43,901 nt of DNA from Nodosilinea sp. P-1105 (lineage in GTDB: Bacteria; Cyanobacteriota; Cyanobacteriia; Phormidesmidales; Phormidesmidaceae), in NCBI RefSeq assembly GCF_012911975.1, contig NZ_SMDQ01000048.1:1-43901 (forward strand), in the 5' to 3' direction. The translations under genes and the position numbers were made by a program. Positions 8,832 through 17,826 of the stretch are shown piece after piece. Position 1 is the first letter of the stretch, and every line of letters starts with the position of its first letter. The notes beneath the pieces were generated by a model. It did no database searches. It saw only the letters and a program-made list of their open reading frames with translations, and was not told the DNA's origin.

Positions 8832-8961
8832 TTTGCGAGAATTTTGGATTTTGAATTTTTCCTTTGCTACGCACGGGCTACGCCCTACGTTTTTCTGTTT
8901 TCGTTTTTCGTTCTCCAGGTTCGTAGGGGCAGACCTGCGTGTCCGCCCTGGCGGGAAATGG
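8832..8961. repeat. Repeat-derived spacer with second GGGCGGAC-type palindrome
   Basis: The spacer before the Rieske gene holds an A/T-rich stretch, a GCTACGCACGGGCTACGCCC motif and a second imperfect palindrome (GGGCAGAC 8927-8934, GTCCGCCC 8941-8948, one mismatch) related to the one at 8719-8740. I see no gene. Confidence 0.6.
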
Positions 8962-9993
8962 CTAGGCGGTAAACGATCGCCCTAGACCCAGCTTGGCCAA
9001 CAGTTTGCGGTAAGTGATGGAGCTTTTGTCCCCAGCAATATGGACTTCATCGGCCAGGTTAATCGGTAGATCTTCTGGCCAGAGTTCTTCTACGATCACT
9101 TTATCTTCGCCAAACACTTGATGATTGAAGGCCAAGGTATCTTCGAGGGAAGCATCTTTGTCGAAGTTGCGGCAGAGGGGCGAGAATACCCGAGTTTTGC
9201 GGGCCGATACGGGACAGGCGGCATTCAAAATGTGCAGCATGCCCTCTGGGAAGGTGACCGACAGCTTGACGGTAAACGGCAGCCACACCTGAAACAACCG
9301 TCGCCACTGAAAGTCAGGGGGGCTGAGGTGCTTGTACCCATGGGGTAGGTTGCTCACGGTACTGACATAGTCGGCGGTAAAGCCGCCGTCGGTATAGGCA
9401 ATCGGATAGTCAGGCACTTCTGGGTTGTCGCTTTCCCCAAAAGAAGCTTTATGAACAAAGGCAAAGTGGCTGACATCCAAGAACCCTTCCACCTGCCGGC
9501 CGGCGGCGGCCTCCAGGTGAACCGAGTCGGGAACAATGGGGATGTAGTCAGGATCGTCCCAGGCGTCAAAGTCTGGAAATGGCACTGGACCGTTGTCCAC
9601 CAGGCGTACCCAAATCAGCCCGTACCGCTCCTGGACCGGGTAGGTGGTTAACCGCAATCGGTTGGGAATAGCGGCATCGGGGGCTGCCGGAATGCAAATA
9701 CACTGCCCGGCGTCGGTGTAGCGCACCCCGTGATAGGCGCAGACCAGTTCTCCTTGCTCGACCCAGCCCAGGCTGAGGGGGGCACCCCGATGCAAGCACA
9801 GGTCTCGGGCAGCAGTGACCTGGCCATCTTGGGTCCGATATAGCACCAGCCGTTCGTCCAACAGCCGTGCCCCTAATGGCTTGTCAGCGGTAACCTCTTG
9901 GGAAAAGGCCACCGGGTACCAAAATGGAGCCAGGGCTTCCCAATCGGAGGGGCTAAAGGTGCAGTCCCGAGGCAGAGTAATGGCGGTTGGCAT
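8962..9993 (-). CDS. Rieske-type aromatic ring-hydroxylating oxygenase
   Basis: The 343-residue protein has an N-terminal Rieske [2Fe-2S] domain with ligands C66-x-H68 (CLHRG) and C85-xx-H88 (CAYHG), and a mononuclear non-haem iron site D173-xx-H176-x4-H181 (DVSHFAFVH). This is the VanA/pheophorbide-oxygenase-like oxygenase layout, which needs a separate reductase. No ferredoxin or reductase gene lies next to it, so it may use photosynthetic ferredoxin. The substrate is unknown; a chlorophyll breakdown-like or aromatic substrate is possible. The ATG at 9993 begins MPTAITLPRDC. It stands alone, with 189 bases separating it from the hydrolase gene upstream. Confidence 0.9.
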   Translation of the reverse strand: MPTAITLPRDCTFSPSDWEALAPFWYPVAFSQEVTADKPLGARLLDERLVLYRTQDGQVTAARDLCLHRGAPLSLGWVEQGELVCAYHGVRYTDAGQCICIPAAPDAAIPNRLRLTTYPVQERYGLIWVRLVDNGPVPFPDFDAWDDPDYIPIVPDSVHLEAAAGRQVEGFLDVSHFAFVHKASFGESDNPEVPDYPIAYTDGGFTADYVSTVSNLPHGYKHLSPPDFQWRRLFQVWLPFTVKLSVTFPEGMLHILNAACPVSARKTRVFSPLCRNFDKDASLEDTLAFNHQVFGEDKVIVEELWPEDLPINLADEVHIAGDKSSITYRKLLAKLGLGRSFTA

Positions 9994-10182
9994 AGGATTA
10001 GTTTTGGATCAGAACTGTGGGTAGGCGCGGTAGGCAAAAGTGTGCTGGCCACAGCTAGATTACGGCTTACCTTTGACGGTGGACTGTATTGCTAGTTACC
10101 CCAGAGCATGAGTACAATCTGCCCAGTCCCCAGGAGTCTTGGCGCTTGGACGGAGATTTTGGCGTTGTGGTTCTGGCCCTGT

Positions 10183-10983
10183 TCAGGAGGCTAAGGGTTC
10201 CAGGGAAGGGTGGGGCAGAGCGCCTTGGGTCGCCAGGATTTCGCCCAGACTGATGTGATCTTCCAGCAGGCTGATGTGGCCACTGTGGGGCAGGGCATGA
10301 ATGTGCGCATTGGGCAGCAGGGTGGCTAGACGCTGGGCCTCGGCCAGGGAAGGTAGCAGGCGATCGCTCTGGGAGGCGACCAGCAAGGTTTGGGCTGTGA
10401 CTCGGTGCAGTTGTAGGGGTTCTAACCGAAACTGGTGTAACAGCGATAGCCGCCAGGCCGCACTTTTCTGGGATACAGCACCCATGGCCTCGAATAGGGC
10501 GGACTGATGGGGGCGGGAAATCCGGCTCAAGTTGGCCAGCAGGGGGAGGCTGCTGAAGGCCGAGGTTTTGTACAGAGGAGATGCCACCCAGGCTGTGAGG
10601 TTGGCCACCCAGTGCAACCAGGGCAAGCGGTGAAAGGATGAGGCGGAGTTAATCAAAATTAAGTGGCGAGCCAGGGTAGGGGCTTGAGCCACCATCTGTA
10701 AGGCCAGACAGGCCCCGAAGGATTCGCCACAAAGGTAAAGGGAGCGATCGCCCAGCTCTTGGTGAATTAATCGCAACACCTGGGTCGCTAACCGATCCCA
10801 CGGGGAAAGGTCATCTGCTGCTATGGTCAGGCAGCGAATATCAACATGGGGCTGTAAGTCGGGCACCTGCCGGGTAAATAGCCGACCGCTACCGTCCAGT
10901 CCAGGTAGATAGACAAACAGGGGTTTGTGATCATTGGGCGGCACTGGGGCTAACAATTGGAGAGATGGAGACGGCTGTGACAT
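10183..10983 (-). CDS. Alpha/beta-fold hydrolase (esterase/thioesterase-like)
   Basis: The 266-residue protein has the alpha/beta-hydrolase fold: oxyanion-region motif YLPGLDGSG (about 25-33), nucleophile elbow GESFG with S88, a likely acid D207 (SQSDRL) and histidine H236 (HSGHIS). The N-terminal half (PGLDGSG...DIRCL...YLCGESFGACLAL) resembles the esterase domain of plant phytyl ester synthases of the ELT family; this is from memory of those proteins. An acyltransferase gene lies 26 bases upstream on the same strand, so the two are probably cotranscribed and may act on acyl lipids or phytyl/quinol esters. The exact substrate is not known. Confidence 0.85.
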   Translation of the reverse strand: MSQPSPSLQLLAPVPPNDHKPLFVYLPGLDGSGRLFTRQVPDLQPHVDIRCLTIAADDLSPWDRLATQVLRLIHQELGDRSLYLCGESFGACLALQMVAQAPTLARHLILINSASSFHRLPWLHWVANLTAWVASPLYKTSAFSSLPLLANLSRISRPHQSALFEAMGAVSQKSAAWRLSLLHQFRLEPLQLHRVTAQTLLVASQSDRLLPSLAEAQRLATLLPNAHIHALPHSGHISLLEDHISLGEILATQGALPHPSLEPLAS

Positions 10984-11009
10984 AGGTGATGACCATCGTG
11001 GGCAGCGGC

Positions 11010-11786
11010 TTAACAGCCAGTGCCGTGGAGCAGGGTAGCGATTTCATTGTGGCAAGAGGCGGTAATATCGGCCACCAGCGAGCTTACCCCTGGGCGGCGA
11101 TCGCGCGATCGCAGTCGACTGTCCACCCGGATTGGACGACCAATCCGCAGCTCCACCTGACGATAGACCACGGCTGGGTGCCACCCCGACTGCTGAAACA
11201 GCGGCTCAGAAGCGTCAAACCAGCTGAGCCAGCGTAAAGGGACCTCAATGCCGCTGGTTTCTTGCTGAGAGGCGATCGCTACCGGCACAATGGCCAATTC
11301 ATCTACGGGTGCCCGTAGGGCTAAATGGGCAAACCCCCGGTGAAACCGACTGAGACTATTGGGGGAGGTGCGCTGTACCATCGGCGTTGCCCCTTCCGGG
11401 AAAATACCCACAGACTCCCCCTGACGCAAGGCAGTCAAGGCTTGACGAAAAAATCGGGTTTGGCCACTGCCAGGGGCATCTAAGGGTAAACAATCCAAAA
11501 CCTTAATCAGTTCCCGCAGACCAGGCACTTGTCCCATGTAGTGGTGGCAGGCAAATCGAACCGGACGATTTACGACCCGCATCAGCAGGGGAGCGTCCAT
11601 AATACTGCGATGGTTACTCACGATTACCAGCGGTAAGTCCGCCGGCAATCGATCTTGGCCTTGAATGGAAACCTGCACCTGGGAGAAGGCCAATAGCCAG
11701 CGAGACCAGTCCAGCGGGGTAGCGGTAGGGGCAGTGGGTAAATGAAGTGGGCCAAAGGTTGGAAAAAGAGATGGAGCTGCAACCAT
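11010..11786 (-). CDS. PlsC-type lysophospholipid acyltransferase
   Basis: This 258-residue protein belongs to the 1-acylglycerol-3-phosphate O-acyltransferase superfamily. The catalytic motif NHxxxxD is N58-H59...D64 (SNHRSIMD), and the substrate-binding motif FPEG is at 129-132 (IFPEGATP). It transfers an acyl chain from acyl-ACP to a lysolipid or other alcohol at the membrane. No strong transmembrane helix is obvious, though residues about 25-45 are amphipathic. It is the first gene of a pair with the alpha/beta hydrolase, with 26 bases between. The extended N terminus (residues 1-40) and the partner gene make a specialised lipid role as likely as bulk phosphatidate synthesis. Confidence 0.88.
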   Translation of the reverse strand: MVAAPSLFPTFGPLHLPTAPTATPLDWSRWLLAFSQVQVSIQGQDRLPADLPLVIVSNHRSIMDAPLLMRVVNRPVRFACHHYMGQVPGLRELIKVLDCLPLDAPGSGQTRFFRQALTALRQGESVGIFPEGATPMVQRTSPNSLSRFHRGFAHLALRAPVDELAIVPVAIASQQETSGIEVPLRWLSWFDASEPLFQQSGWHPAVVYRQVELRIGRPIRVDSRLRSRDRRPGVSSLVADITASCHNEIATLLHGTGC

Positions 11787-11975
11787 TCAGTACTCAGTCA
11801 GGTCCCTGAATCAAGCATTGCTGCGTTAATCAGATAAGAATCCAGGGGTGTACGTTATATAACTTAACAAAGTTTTAAGAAAACTGTTGCCTCTAGAGCC
11901 CTGAGTGTGCAAAATCGCATCGTGGAACTCCCCATGACCAGCAAATAGGCAGGCCCAGGGATGAACGACGCGGCT

Positions 11976-12617
11976 TTATGCGGCTAAAAACTGTTCAAAC
12001 TCTCGCAGGGCCACGCTAGAGCCCATGGCCCAGGCCTTCTCCACATAATCGGGCAATAAATTTTTAACATCCACTGCGGGAAATGTCGGACTACTAGAGC
12101 GGTCCTCATAGCCCTCAGCAGTCAGCCCATAGATGCTCAAACACCCCTGTCGGTAAATCCAAACCTCTGGGACTCCCAGGGTTTGGTAGACCTCTAGATC
12201 CGTCAACGAGGTCATGTCCATCTCAATGACCAGATCGGGTGGGGGGTCAGTGGCCAGATCAAGGCGATCCTTACCCAGGACCGCTTGCCAATTTGCGATA
12301 TAAAAGCAGGCATCCGGTTCCGCCCCGGCCTCTTGCAGGCGCTTCAGGGTGACCGGGTCGTAGCTGTGCCAGTCTCGACTTTGATGGCGCAGCAGAGCTT
12401 TAACCAAATCGACCAACGTGTCAATCCGATTACCGTGACTGGCCATTGGTGCCATGAGTTGAATTTGGTGAGTATGACCGTTGAACCGAATTTTGATCGC
12501 CGCATCATCACGACGGCTCTCTAACAGCGCCTCATAGTCATCCCAGGTTTGATCCTGCAGGGTTACCTCACTCCCTGGGGGGAGTTGAATGTACTCTCGG
12601 CTAACGGTTAGCACCAT
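11976..12617 (-). CDS. Uma2-family (DUF820) restriction-endonuclease-fold protein
   Basis: Uma2/DUF820 proteins have a PD-(D/E)XK nuclease fold, are very numerous in cyanobacteria and are mostly uncharacterised. The frame is open up to 12755, but I choose the ATG at 12617 (MVLTVSREY), giving 213 residues. AGAGGA lies 8 bases upstream, and the extra N-terminal residues do not look like the family. The core motif DLVIEMD is present (position of the catalytic D/E), and GVPEVWIYR matches the family strand. The usual Lys between them is not obvious (LTDLEVYQ), so activity is uncertain. The longer frame would run through the ssb terminator hairpin, another reason to reject it. Confidence 0.85.
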   Translation of the reverse strand: MVLTVSREYIQLPPGSEVTLQDQTWDDYEALLESRRDDAAIKIRFNGHTHQIQLMAPMASHGNRIDTLVDLVKALLRHQSRDWHSYDPVTLKRLQEAGAEPDACFYIANWQAVLGKDRLDLATDPPPDLVIEMDMTSLTDLEVYQTLGVPEVWIYRQGCLSIYGLTAEGYEDRSSSPTFPAVDVKNLLPDYVEKAWAMGSSVALREFEQFLAA

Positions 12618-12703
12618 TGGACGTTTCCTCTGGATATCTTCTCTCATATTATCCGGAGCTATCCCCAACTCTCGCATAGGCCAAAAAGCAATCCGCCAAA
12701 CCT

Positions 12704-12750
12704 CACGAAAAAGAGTCGCCTCCAGCGTTACACATTGCAGGCGACTCTTT
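12704..12750 (-). terminator. Intrinsic terminator downstream of ssb
   Basis: A perfect 12-bp inverted repeat (AAAGAGTCGCCT at 12710-12721 and AGGCGACTCTTT at 12739-12750, 17-base loop) lies 43 bases after the ssb stop. On the minus strand the distal arm ends in a run of five T. It fits a Rho-independent terminator for the transcript carrying ssb. Confidence 0.75.
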
Positions 12751-12792
12751 GACATTTAAGGGGGACTGAAATTACATTGGGGCCTGGATGAA

Positions 12793-13248
12793 TCAGAACG
12801 GAATGTCGTCGTAGCTGGGGTTGCTGGCCGGGTCGCTGGGGGGGGGAGAGGCCGCAGGAGAGGTAGCAGGAGAAGCCACCTGGGGGCTGGGGGAAGCCGC
12901 CGGATTGGGGGTGACCGCTGGCGGTGCCATGGTCATGGTGCCCAGGGAACTGACGTCATAAATACGCTGAACCGTCATTTCCGCCTGCTTCTCTTTAAAA
13001 CCTTCGGGGCGGTCAAACACAGTCATGGAGAGCCGCCCCTCTAGCAGCACCCGTTGACCGGCCCGGTAGTTCTCTTGGATTTCCTGGGCCAGGTTGCCCC
13101 AGCCCACCACTTTCATTTGAGCAGAGGGATCCCCCTCCTTGATACCGGGAAACTGGACCACAAATTCAGCCACAGGGGTCTGGTTATCTGAGGTGTAGCG
13201 CAGCTGGGGAGCCTGCACAATTTCTGCCATTAACAGACAGTTGTTCAT
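12793..13248 (-). CDS. ssb: Single-stranded DNA-binding protein
   Basis: SSB coats single-stranded DNA during replication and repair and recruits partners through its acidic C-terminal tip. The 151-residue product has an OB-fold (residues 1-105; [40 protein letters not shown]), a Pro/Ala/Ser-rich flexible linker (about 110-140) and the canonical DDIPF tip. The start codon overlaps the stop of the guanylyltransferase gene (ATGA, 13245-13248), so translation is coupled. The sequence is of the divergent cyanobacterial SSB type with residues before MAEI. A terminator follows. Confidence 0.95.
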   Translation of the reverse strand: MNNCLLMAEIVQAPQLRYTSDNQTPVAEFVVQFPGIKEGDPSAQMKVVGWGNLAQEIQENYRAGQRVLLEGRLSMTVFDRPEGFKEKQAEMTVQRIYDVSSLGTMTMAPPAVTPNPAASPSPQVASPATSPAASPPPSDPASNPSYDDIPF

Positions 13249-15776
13249 GGGCTAACAACCTCCTTGATCCCCTGTTCTTTGTCGATAAAGTCTTGGACTT
13301 GGCTTTGATACTGGGCCAGAGTCACATCTAGCCACTCCCGGTTTTCGCTGTTGGCGAAAATGTGAACCAGGGGTTCCCCGGCATCTGGCAACACCAAAAT
13401 CCAGTCGTCGGGGTTATCCCCCAAAACCTTGACACCATCGATTAATTCTAGCTTTTCTGGCGGATGCTCTTCAACCAGGTAGCGCATCAGCGCCCCTTTC
13501 ACGGTCCAGGGACAGCGCAGGGTTTGGATGCGGTAGCCAATACGGGGCAGGTCAGACCAGATTTGCCCCAGAGACCGTTTCTGTAAGGTGAGAATCTCGA
13601 TCAGCTTAGCGACGCAGAACATGGCGTCAAAGCCGGGATGCAGCTCTGGGAAGATAAAGCCCATGTCGCCACTACCCCCCAGCACCACGTTGGGATTTTC
13701 CTGGCAGGCTTCCATTAGGGCGGTGGGATTCGCTTTGGTGCGAATCACCTGACCATCGTGGCGACGGGCGATTTGCTCAACCGCGCCAGAGGTATGGACG
13801 GGCACGACGATGGTACCTCGGGGATGGGTGGTCAACATCATATGGGTCATCAGGGCAGTGAGAATTTCCCCTCGGATGGGGGAGCCCACTTCGTCTACCA
13901 AGATCAGTTGCTCACCGTTGGCAGATACCTGGACCCCAAAGGTGGCCCGCAGGGACTGTACCACTTGTCCCAACTGTCCCAGCATCACATCCCGTTCGTC
14001 GTTGGATAGGGCTAACTGGCGCAGGCTGGCATTCAGGACGACGGCATCGCAGTCAAATTTGCCTAAGATTTGGGGTAAAACGGCCCCAGAGACCGCATAG
14101 ACATAGTCAATAACGACTTTGGCTTGGCTGCTGATCAGCGCCTCTACATTCAGGTGCTTTTCAAAGGCGGTGGCGTAGGTGGAGACCACTTGGCTGGGGT
14201 AGGCAACGGTACCAATTTCGTGAATTTGCGATCGCCGTAGGTCTTCTTTAAAGTAGGCCCCTTCAATCTTTTTCTCTTTGCTCTTGGGAATATCAATGCC
14301 ATGTTCGTCGAAAAATTCGATCAGGATGTAGTTGGGCCGATCGGGATGCAGGCGCACATGGATGCCCCCGGCTACGCCCAGCTGGGCCAACACACTGCGG
14401 GCCACAGGAATCGCGGTCGCCTCTAGGTTTTGGACGTTCACCCCCACGGACATCAGACCGGCAATCAGCGATCGCGACACCATCCGAGAAATACTGCGTT
14501 GATCCCGAGACACCGTCACATGGGACCCAGGCTTAAGGGTAGACCCATAGGCCGCCCCCAGTTTCACCGCAAATTCGGGGGTAATGTCGATATTGGCTAA
14601 CCCAGACACCCCCCGCTGACCAAACAAGTTACGCTGGGCCGTATTGCCCCAAATGAGATTAATGTTCAAAGTTGCACCTGACTCAATTCGCTTACTCGGC
14701 CATACCCGCACCCCAGGACTAATTTGCGCCTCTTCCCCAACGGTAGAGAGCGGGCCAATCACAGCCCCCTCGAGTACATGAGAGCGGCGATCAACCCGAG
14801 CCCCCCGGGCGATAATGCAGGCCCGCAGGTGGACCTCATCGCCAATGATGGCGCCATTCCAAATGATCGGCCGCTTTAGATCAGCATCACTGCCAATGGT
14901 GACATTGTCGCCAATCACAGTCCCCGGCTCCAAAATGGTGCGAGGGCCAATGCGGCAATTGTTGCCAATTAGCACAGGGGGATGAATCTGGACGGACGGA
15001 TCTATCTGGGTATTTTCCCCCATCCAGACCCCAGGGGATGTTTCCTGATAAGCGTAATCAACCACCACTTTTTGGTGCAGGGCATCGTACTGGGACTCTC
15101 GGTAGGCATCTAAGTGGCCCACATCACACCAATAGCCATCGGCCACATAGCCAAACATTGGTTCCCCTTTCTCCAGCAACGTAGGGAACAAATCTTTGGA
15201 AAAATCAGATTCCTGGTTTTCAGGCAGGTATTTCAGCACCTCTGGTTCCAGAATGTAGGTGCCTGTGTTCACCGTGTCCGAGAAAATTTCACTGGTGGAA
15301 GGCTTCTCTAGAAACCGCTGAATCCGATTGTCACCGTCCGTAATTACCACCCCGAACTCAATCGGGTTGGGCACCCGAGTCAGCACTAGGGTAGCCTTTG
15401 CCCCCTTTGCCTTGTGGAACCGAATCGCCGCTTGCAAGTCAAAGTCAGTGACGCCGTCCCCACTAATGACCAAGAAGGTGTCATCCAACAGATCGGCAAT
15501 ATTCTTAACACATCCGGCGGTGCCCAGCGGCTGATCTTCTTCCACCGCATAGGTCATCTGAATGCCAAAGTCACGACCATCGTGAAAGTAATCGCGCATC
15601 ACATCCGGCAGGTAGAAGAGTGTCGCAATAATCTCAGTGATACCGTTACGCTTCAGCAGATTGACGATGTGCTCGGCAATGGGGCGGTTAAGAATCGGCA
15701 CCATTGGTTTGGGCAAGTCACAGGTTAAGGGCCGTAGACGAGTCCCTGAACCACCGGCCATTAGCACTGCACGCAT
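13245..15776 (-). CDS. Mannose-1-phosphate guanylyltransferase / phosphomutase-like fusion
   Basis: This enzyme makes GDP-mannose for cell-surface polysaccharides. The 843-residue protein has an N-terminal nucleotidyltransferase ([12 protein letters not shown] signature, residues 7-18; about 1-235), a left-handed beta-helix hexapeptide region (about 250-375) and a phosphomannomutase/phosphoglucomutase-like domain (about 385-830). The phosphomutase part lacks a recognisable SHNP phosphoserine loop ([14 protein letters not shown] stands in its place) and the DGDGDR metal loop ([10 protein letters not shown]). Its mutase activity is therefore doubtful. AGGAGG lies 4 bases before the ATG. Its stop overlaps the ssb start by 4 bases. 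A fusion of this length is conserved in cyanobacteria. Confidence 0.93.
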   Translation of the reverse strand: MRAVLMAGGSGTRLRPLTCDLPKPMVPILNRPIAEHIVNLLKRNGITEIIATLFYLPDVMRDYFHDGRDFGIQMTYAVEEDQPLGTAGCVKNIADLLDDTFLVISGDGVTDFDLQAAIRFHKAKGAKATLVLTRVPNPIEFGVVITDGDNRIQRFLEKPSTSEIFSDTVNTGTYILEPEVLKYLPENQESDFSKDLFPTLLEKGEPMFGYVADGYWCDVGHLDAYRESQYDALHQKVVVDYAYQETSPGVWMGENTQIDPSVQIHPPVLIGNNCRIGPRTILEPGTVIGDNVTIGSDADLKRPIIWNGAIIGDEVHLRACIIARGARVDRRSHVLEGAVIGPLSTVGEEAQISPGVRVWPSKRIESGATLNINLIWGNTAQRNLFGQRGVSGLANIDITPEFAVKLGAAYGSTLKPGSHVTVSRDQRSISRMVSRSLIAGLMSVGVNVQNLEATAIPVARSVLAQLGVAGGIHVRLHPDRPNYILIEFFDEHGIDIPKSKEKKIEGAYFKEDLRRSQIHEIGTVAYPSQVVSTYATAFEKHLNVEALISSQAKVVIDYVYAVSGAVLPQILGKFDCDAVVLNASLRQLALSNDERDVMLGQLGQVVQSLRATFGVQVSANGEQLILVDEVGSPIRGEILTALMTHMMLTTHPRGTIVVPVHTSGAVEQIARRHDGQVIRTKANPTALMEACQENPNVVLGGSGDMGFIFPELHPGFDAMFCVAKLIEILTLQKRSLGQIWSDLPRIGYRIQTLRCPWTVKGALMRYLVEEHPPEKLELIDGVKVLGDNPDDWILVLPDAGEPLVHIFANSENREWLDVTLAQYQSQVQDFIDKEQGIKEVVSP

Positions 15777-16061
15777 ATATCCTCCTTCCTGCTACTCAAT
15801 TGCCCCTAGATACCCATCGGCCCCATGAGTTCTGCCCCATGAGTTGAGATGGGCCATGATCAGTGAAAACCTAGGGCTCTGGTTTGAAAACCTTTGACTA
15901 ACCCCGGTAACCCTAACGTTGACTATGCTTCCCTAGATAGAGTAAGCCGAGACCTACGCCTTAATCTCTATCTCAGGTGTGATCACCAATGGTCCCTCCT
16001 GCGGTTAGCCAACGTTGGTATTGTAGAAGATAGAGGACAATGGTTGATAGAAGGAGTAATC

Positions 16062-16244
16062 ATGGAGACATTGGTTGTGTTGGTATTGGTCGGCCTATAT
16101 GGCGGTGGCGTTTGGAAATTCTGGACTGGCTTTGACCGTACCAGTTTTAGCGACGGCAAGGTGAAGTTTTCGCTACTGTGGCCTGTGTTTTTTGCCTTAA
16201 ACAAGTCTTACCGCGAAAATTTTAACCGTGCCCTGAAAGGATAA
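16062..16244 (+). CDS. Small single-pass membrane protein, unknown function
   Basis: A 60-residue protein starting METLVVLVLVGLYGGG. The frame is open further upstream to 15894, but AAGGAG at 16051-16056, 5 bases before this ATG, fixes the start. Residues 2-20 form one hydrophobic helix; the rest is basic/aromatic (VKFSLLWPVFFALNKSYRENFNRALKG) and likely faces the cytoplasm. I know of similar short uncharacterised proteins in cyanobacteria but no function. It ends 10 bases before the methyltransferase gene, so they are probably cotranscribed. The 285-base spacer upstream (15777-16061) carries a direct repeat CCCCATGAGTT (about 15821 and 15836) and nothing else I can name. Confidence 0.75.
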   Translation: METLVVLVLVGLYGGGVWKFWTGFDRTSFSDGKVKFSLLWPVFFALNKSYRENFNRALKG

Positions 16245-16254
16245 CGCCATCAGC

Positions 16255-16953
16255 ATGCAACCATCGATCGCAGACCCCTCCCCCTGGGCAGGGCAGCTTC
16301 AAGCTGTGGCCCAGCGCTATAACCAGGAATTTTCTGGCCAACCCTTCGATCTGCCTGCTGAGGTAGAAGAGATGCTGGTGTTCCATGACTGGGTATCGGG
16401 GGCGCTGTCGTCCCGCATTGCTACCCCATTCTGGGAGGTGGTGCAGCCCCGTAAGCGCGATCGCTGTTTAGATATTGGTTGCGGGATTAGTTTTCTCGTC
16501 TATCCCTGGCGGGAGTGGGATGCCCTGTTTCATGGCCATGAGATTAGTACTGTGGCCTGTCAAGCCCTGACGGCTCGGGGGCCACAGCTGAACTCGAAAT
16601 TGTTTAAAGGAGTGAAGCAAGCTCCGGCCCATCGCCTAGAGTACGACGGGCAGTTGTTTGACCTGGTAATAGCTACGGGCGTGAGCTGCTACTACCCTGC
16701 TGCCTATTGGGATACGGTACTGGGTCAAATCAAGCGGGTGCTGAAGCCGGGTGGTTGGCTGCTGTTTGACGCGATCAATCCAATGGCTCCATTGGCAGAA
16801 AGTTGGGCCATTTTAGAAACCTACTTAGGGGCCGAAGTCTACCTGGATGACTTAGACCAATGGCCCACACTCGTGAAGGCGGCTGGCGGTCGGGTGATGT
16901 CTCACCGGGACTATGAGCTGTTTCGGCTGTTTAAGGTGAAGTGGGGTGGCTGA
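16255..16953 (+). CDS. Class I SAM-dependent methyltransferase
   Basis: This 232-residue methyltransferase carries motif I CLDIGCGISF (71-80), an acidic motif II region and the post-motif FDLVIATGVSCYYPAAYW, followed by LKPGGWLLFDAINPM, a typical motif III/IV. The target (small molecule or quinone-like) cannot be deduced. It follows the small membrane protein after 10 bases. The start ATG at 16255 has no strong ribosome-binding site, which fits translation from the preceding gene. No signal peptide is present. Confidence 0.88.
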   Translation: MQPSIADPSPWAGQLQAVAQRYNQEFSGQPFDLPAEVEEMLVFHDWVSGALSSRIATPFWEVVQPRKRDRCLDIGCGISFLVYPWREWDALFHGHEISTVACQALTARGPQLNSKLFKGVKQAPAHRLEYDGQLFDLVIATGVSCYYPAAYWDTVLGQIKRVLKPGGWLLFDAINPMAPLAESWAILETYLGAEVYLDDLDQWPTLVKAAGGRVMSHRDYELFRLFKVKWGG

Positions 16954-17081
16954 CAAATTAGCCTCACCAGGCTGTGGCTGATAGATGTGCCCAAGAATCC
17001 ATGAGCCATCTAAAAAATTTGAGATACCATGGCGGCTGATGTCATCAGTGGTGACCAGGGCTTGCCTGGGAAGAACAGCGA

Positions 17082-17825
17082 ATGGTATTGGGCTTGCGGA
17101 CAACAGGATACCGGTTAGCAGCCTGTTTGGTGCTGGGGGTAAGTCTGGCTGGGGGACTGGCGGCTTGCGGTGGGACCAATGCTGAGGTCGATAGCCCCCT
17201 ATCAACTGAGGCCACCGTCGAGCAATCATCCCCCGACGCTATGGGAAGCTTTAATGAAACGGTGATTGAACCGGTGCGGCGCGCCACCCTGGAAACCCAA
17301 CAACCTGGGGCTCAGGTGAATGTGCGATCGCGCCCTACCACCGAATCGCCATCCCAAGGGATGGCTGCCGGGGGTGATCCAGTGGATTTACTACGCTTGG
17401 CTCGGGGCCGGGACGGCTACACCTGGTACTACCTGACCACGGTTAACGGCGGCACTGAGGGCTGGGTGCGAGGCGACTTTGTCGACACCAGCAGCCCAGC
17501 GGCCACCCAGGCCACCGCGCCAGCCGCCACCTCGACTAGCCCCTGTGGCGACGATCGCCAGGAAGCCTACTTTGAGACCCGTTCGTTTATGGTGTACCTG
17601 TGCAGTACCGACCAGGGGCTACGCTATGTGGGCACCGAAAAAACGACCCAAGAGGCGCTGGTTACCCAGGATGTGCACCAGGCCCAAGACACCTATATCG
17701 CCATTGACGGCCGGGTGCAGTACCACATCAATGAACAGACTCTGGCGGTATACCAAATTTCCAACGGCAGCTACAGCCAGATGACAGCAGAACCCGTCCT
17801 CCGCCACGAGCAGTTTTTGTACTAG
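17082..17825 (+). CDS. SH3-domain lipoprotein
   Basis: The 247-residue protein begins with a lipoprotein signal peptide: a hydrophobic stretch (12-25) and lipobox L26-A27-A28-C29. An SH3b-like domain (about 78-140; QVNVRSRP...GWVRGDFV) follows, then a Thr/Ala-rich linker. The C-terminal domain has two cysteines (SPCGDD, VYLCST) and may form a disulfide-bonded beta fold. Bacterial SH3 domains often bind cell wall, so an envelope anchor role is likely. It is convergent with the ctp gene, the two stop codons being separated by one base. Start choice: ATG at 17082 gives a clean signal peptide. Confidence 0.8.
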   Translation: MVLGLRTTGYRLAACLVLGVSLAGGLAACGGTNAEVDSPLSTEATVEQSSPDAMGSFNETVIEPVRRATLETQQPGAQVNVRSRPTTESPSQGMAAGGDPVDLLRLARGRDGYTWYYLTTVNGGTEGWVRGDFVDTSSPAATQATAPAATSTSPCGDDRQEAYFETRSFMVYLCSTDQGLRYVGTEKTTQEALVTQDVHQAQDTYIAIDGRVQYHINEQTLAVYQISNGSYSQMTAEPVLRHEQFLY

Positions 17826-17826
17826 C

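Noticed and set aside
8467-8874. Proline/serine-rich open frames over the repeat block
   Set aside because: They translate low-complexity repeats and have no start signals or homology.
12618-12755. Longer N terminus for the Uma2-like protein
   Set aside because: It would include the ssb terminator hairpin, does not resemble the family, and a good ribosome-binding site precedes the ATG at 12617.
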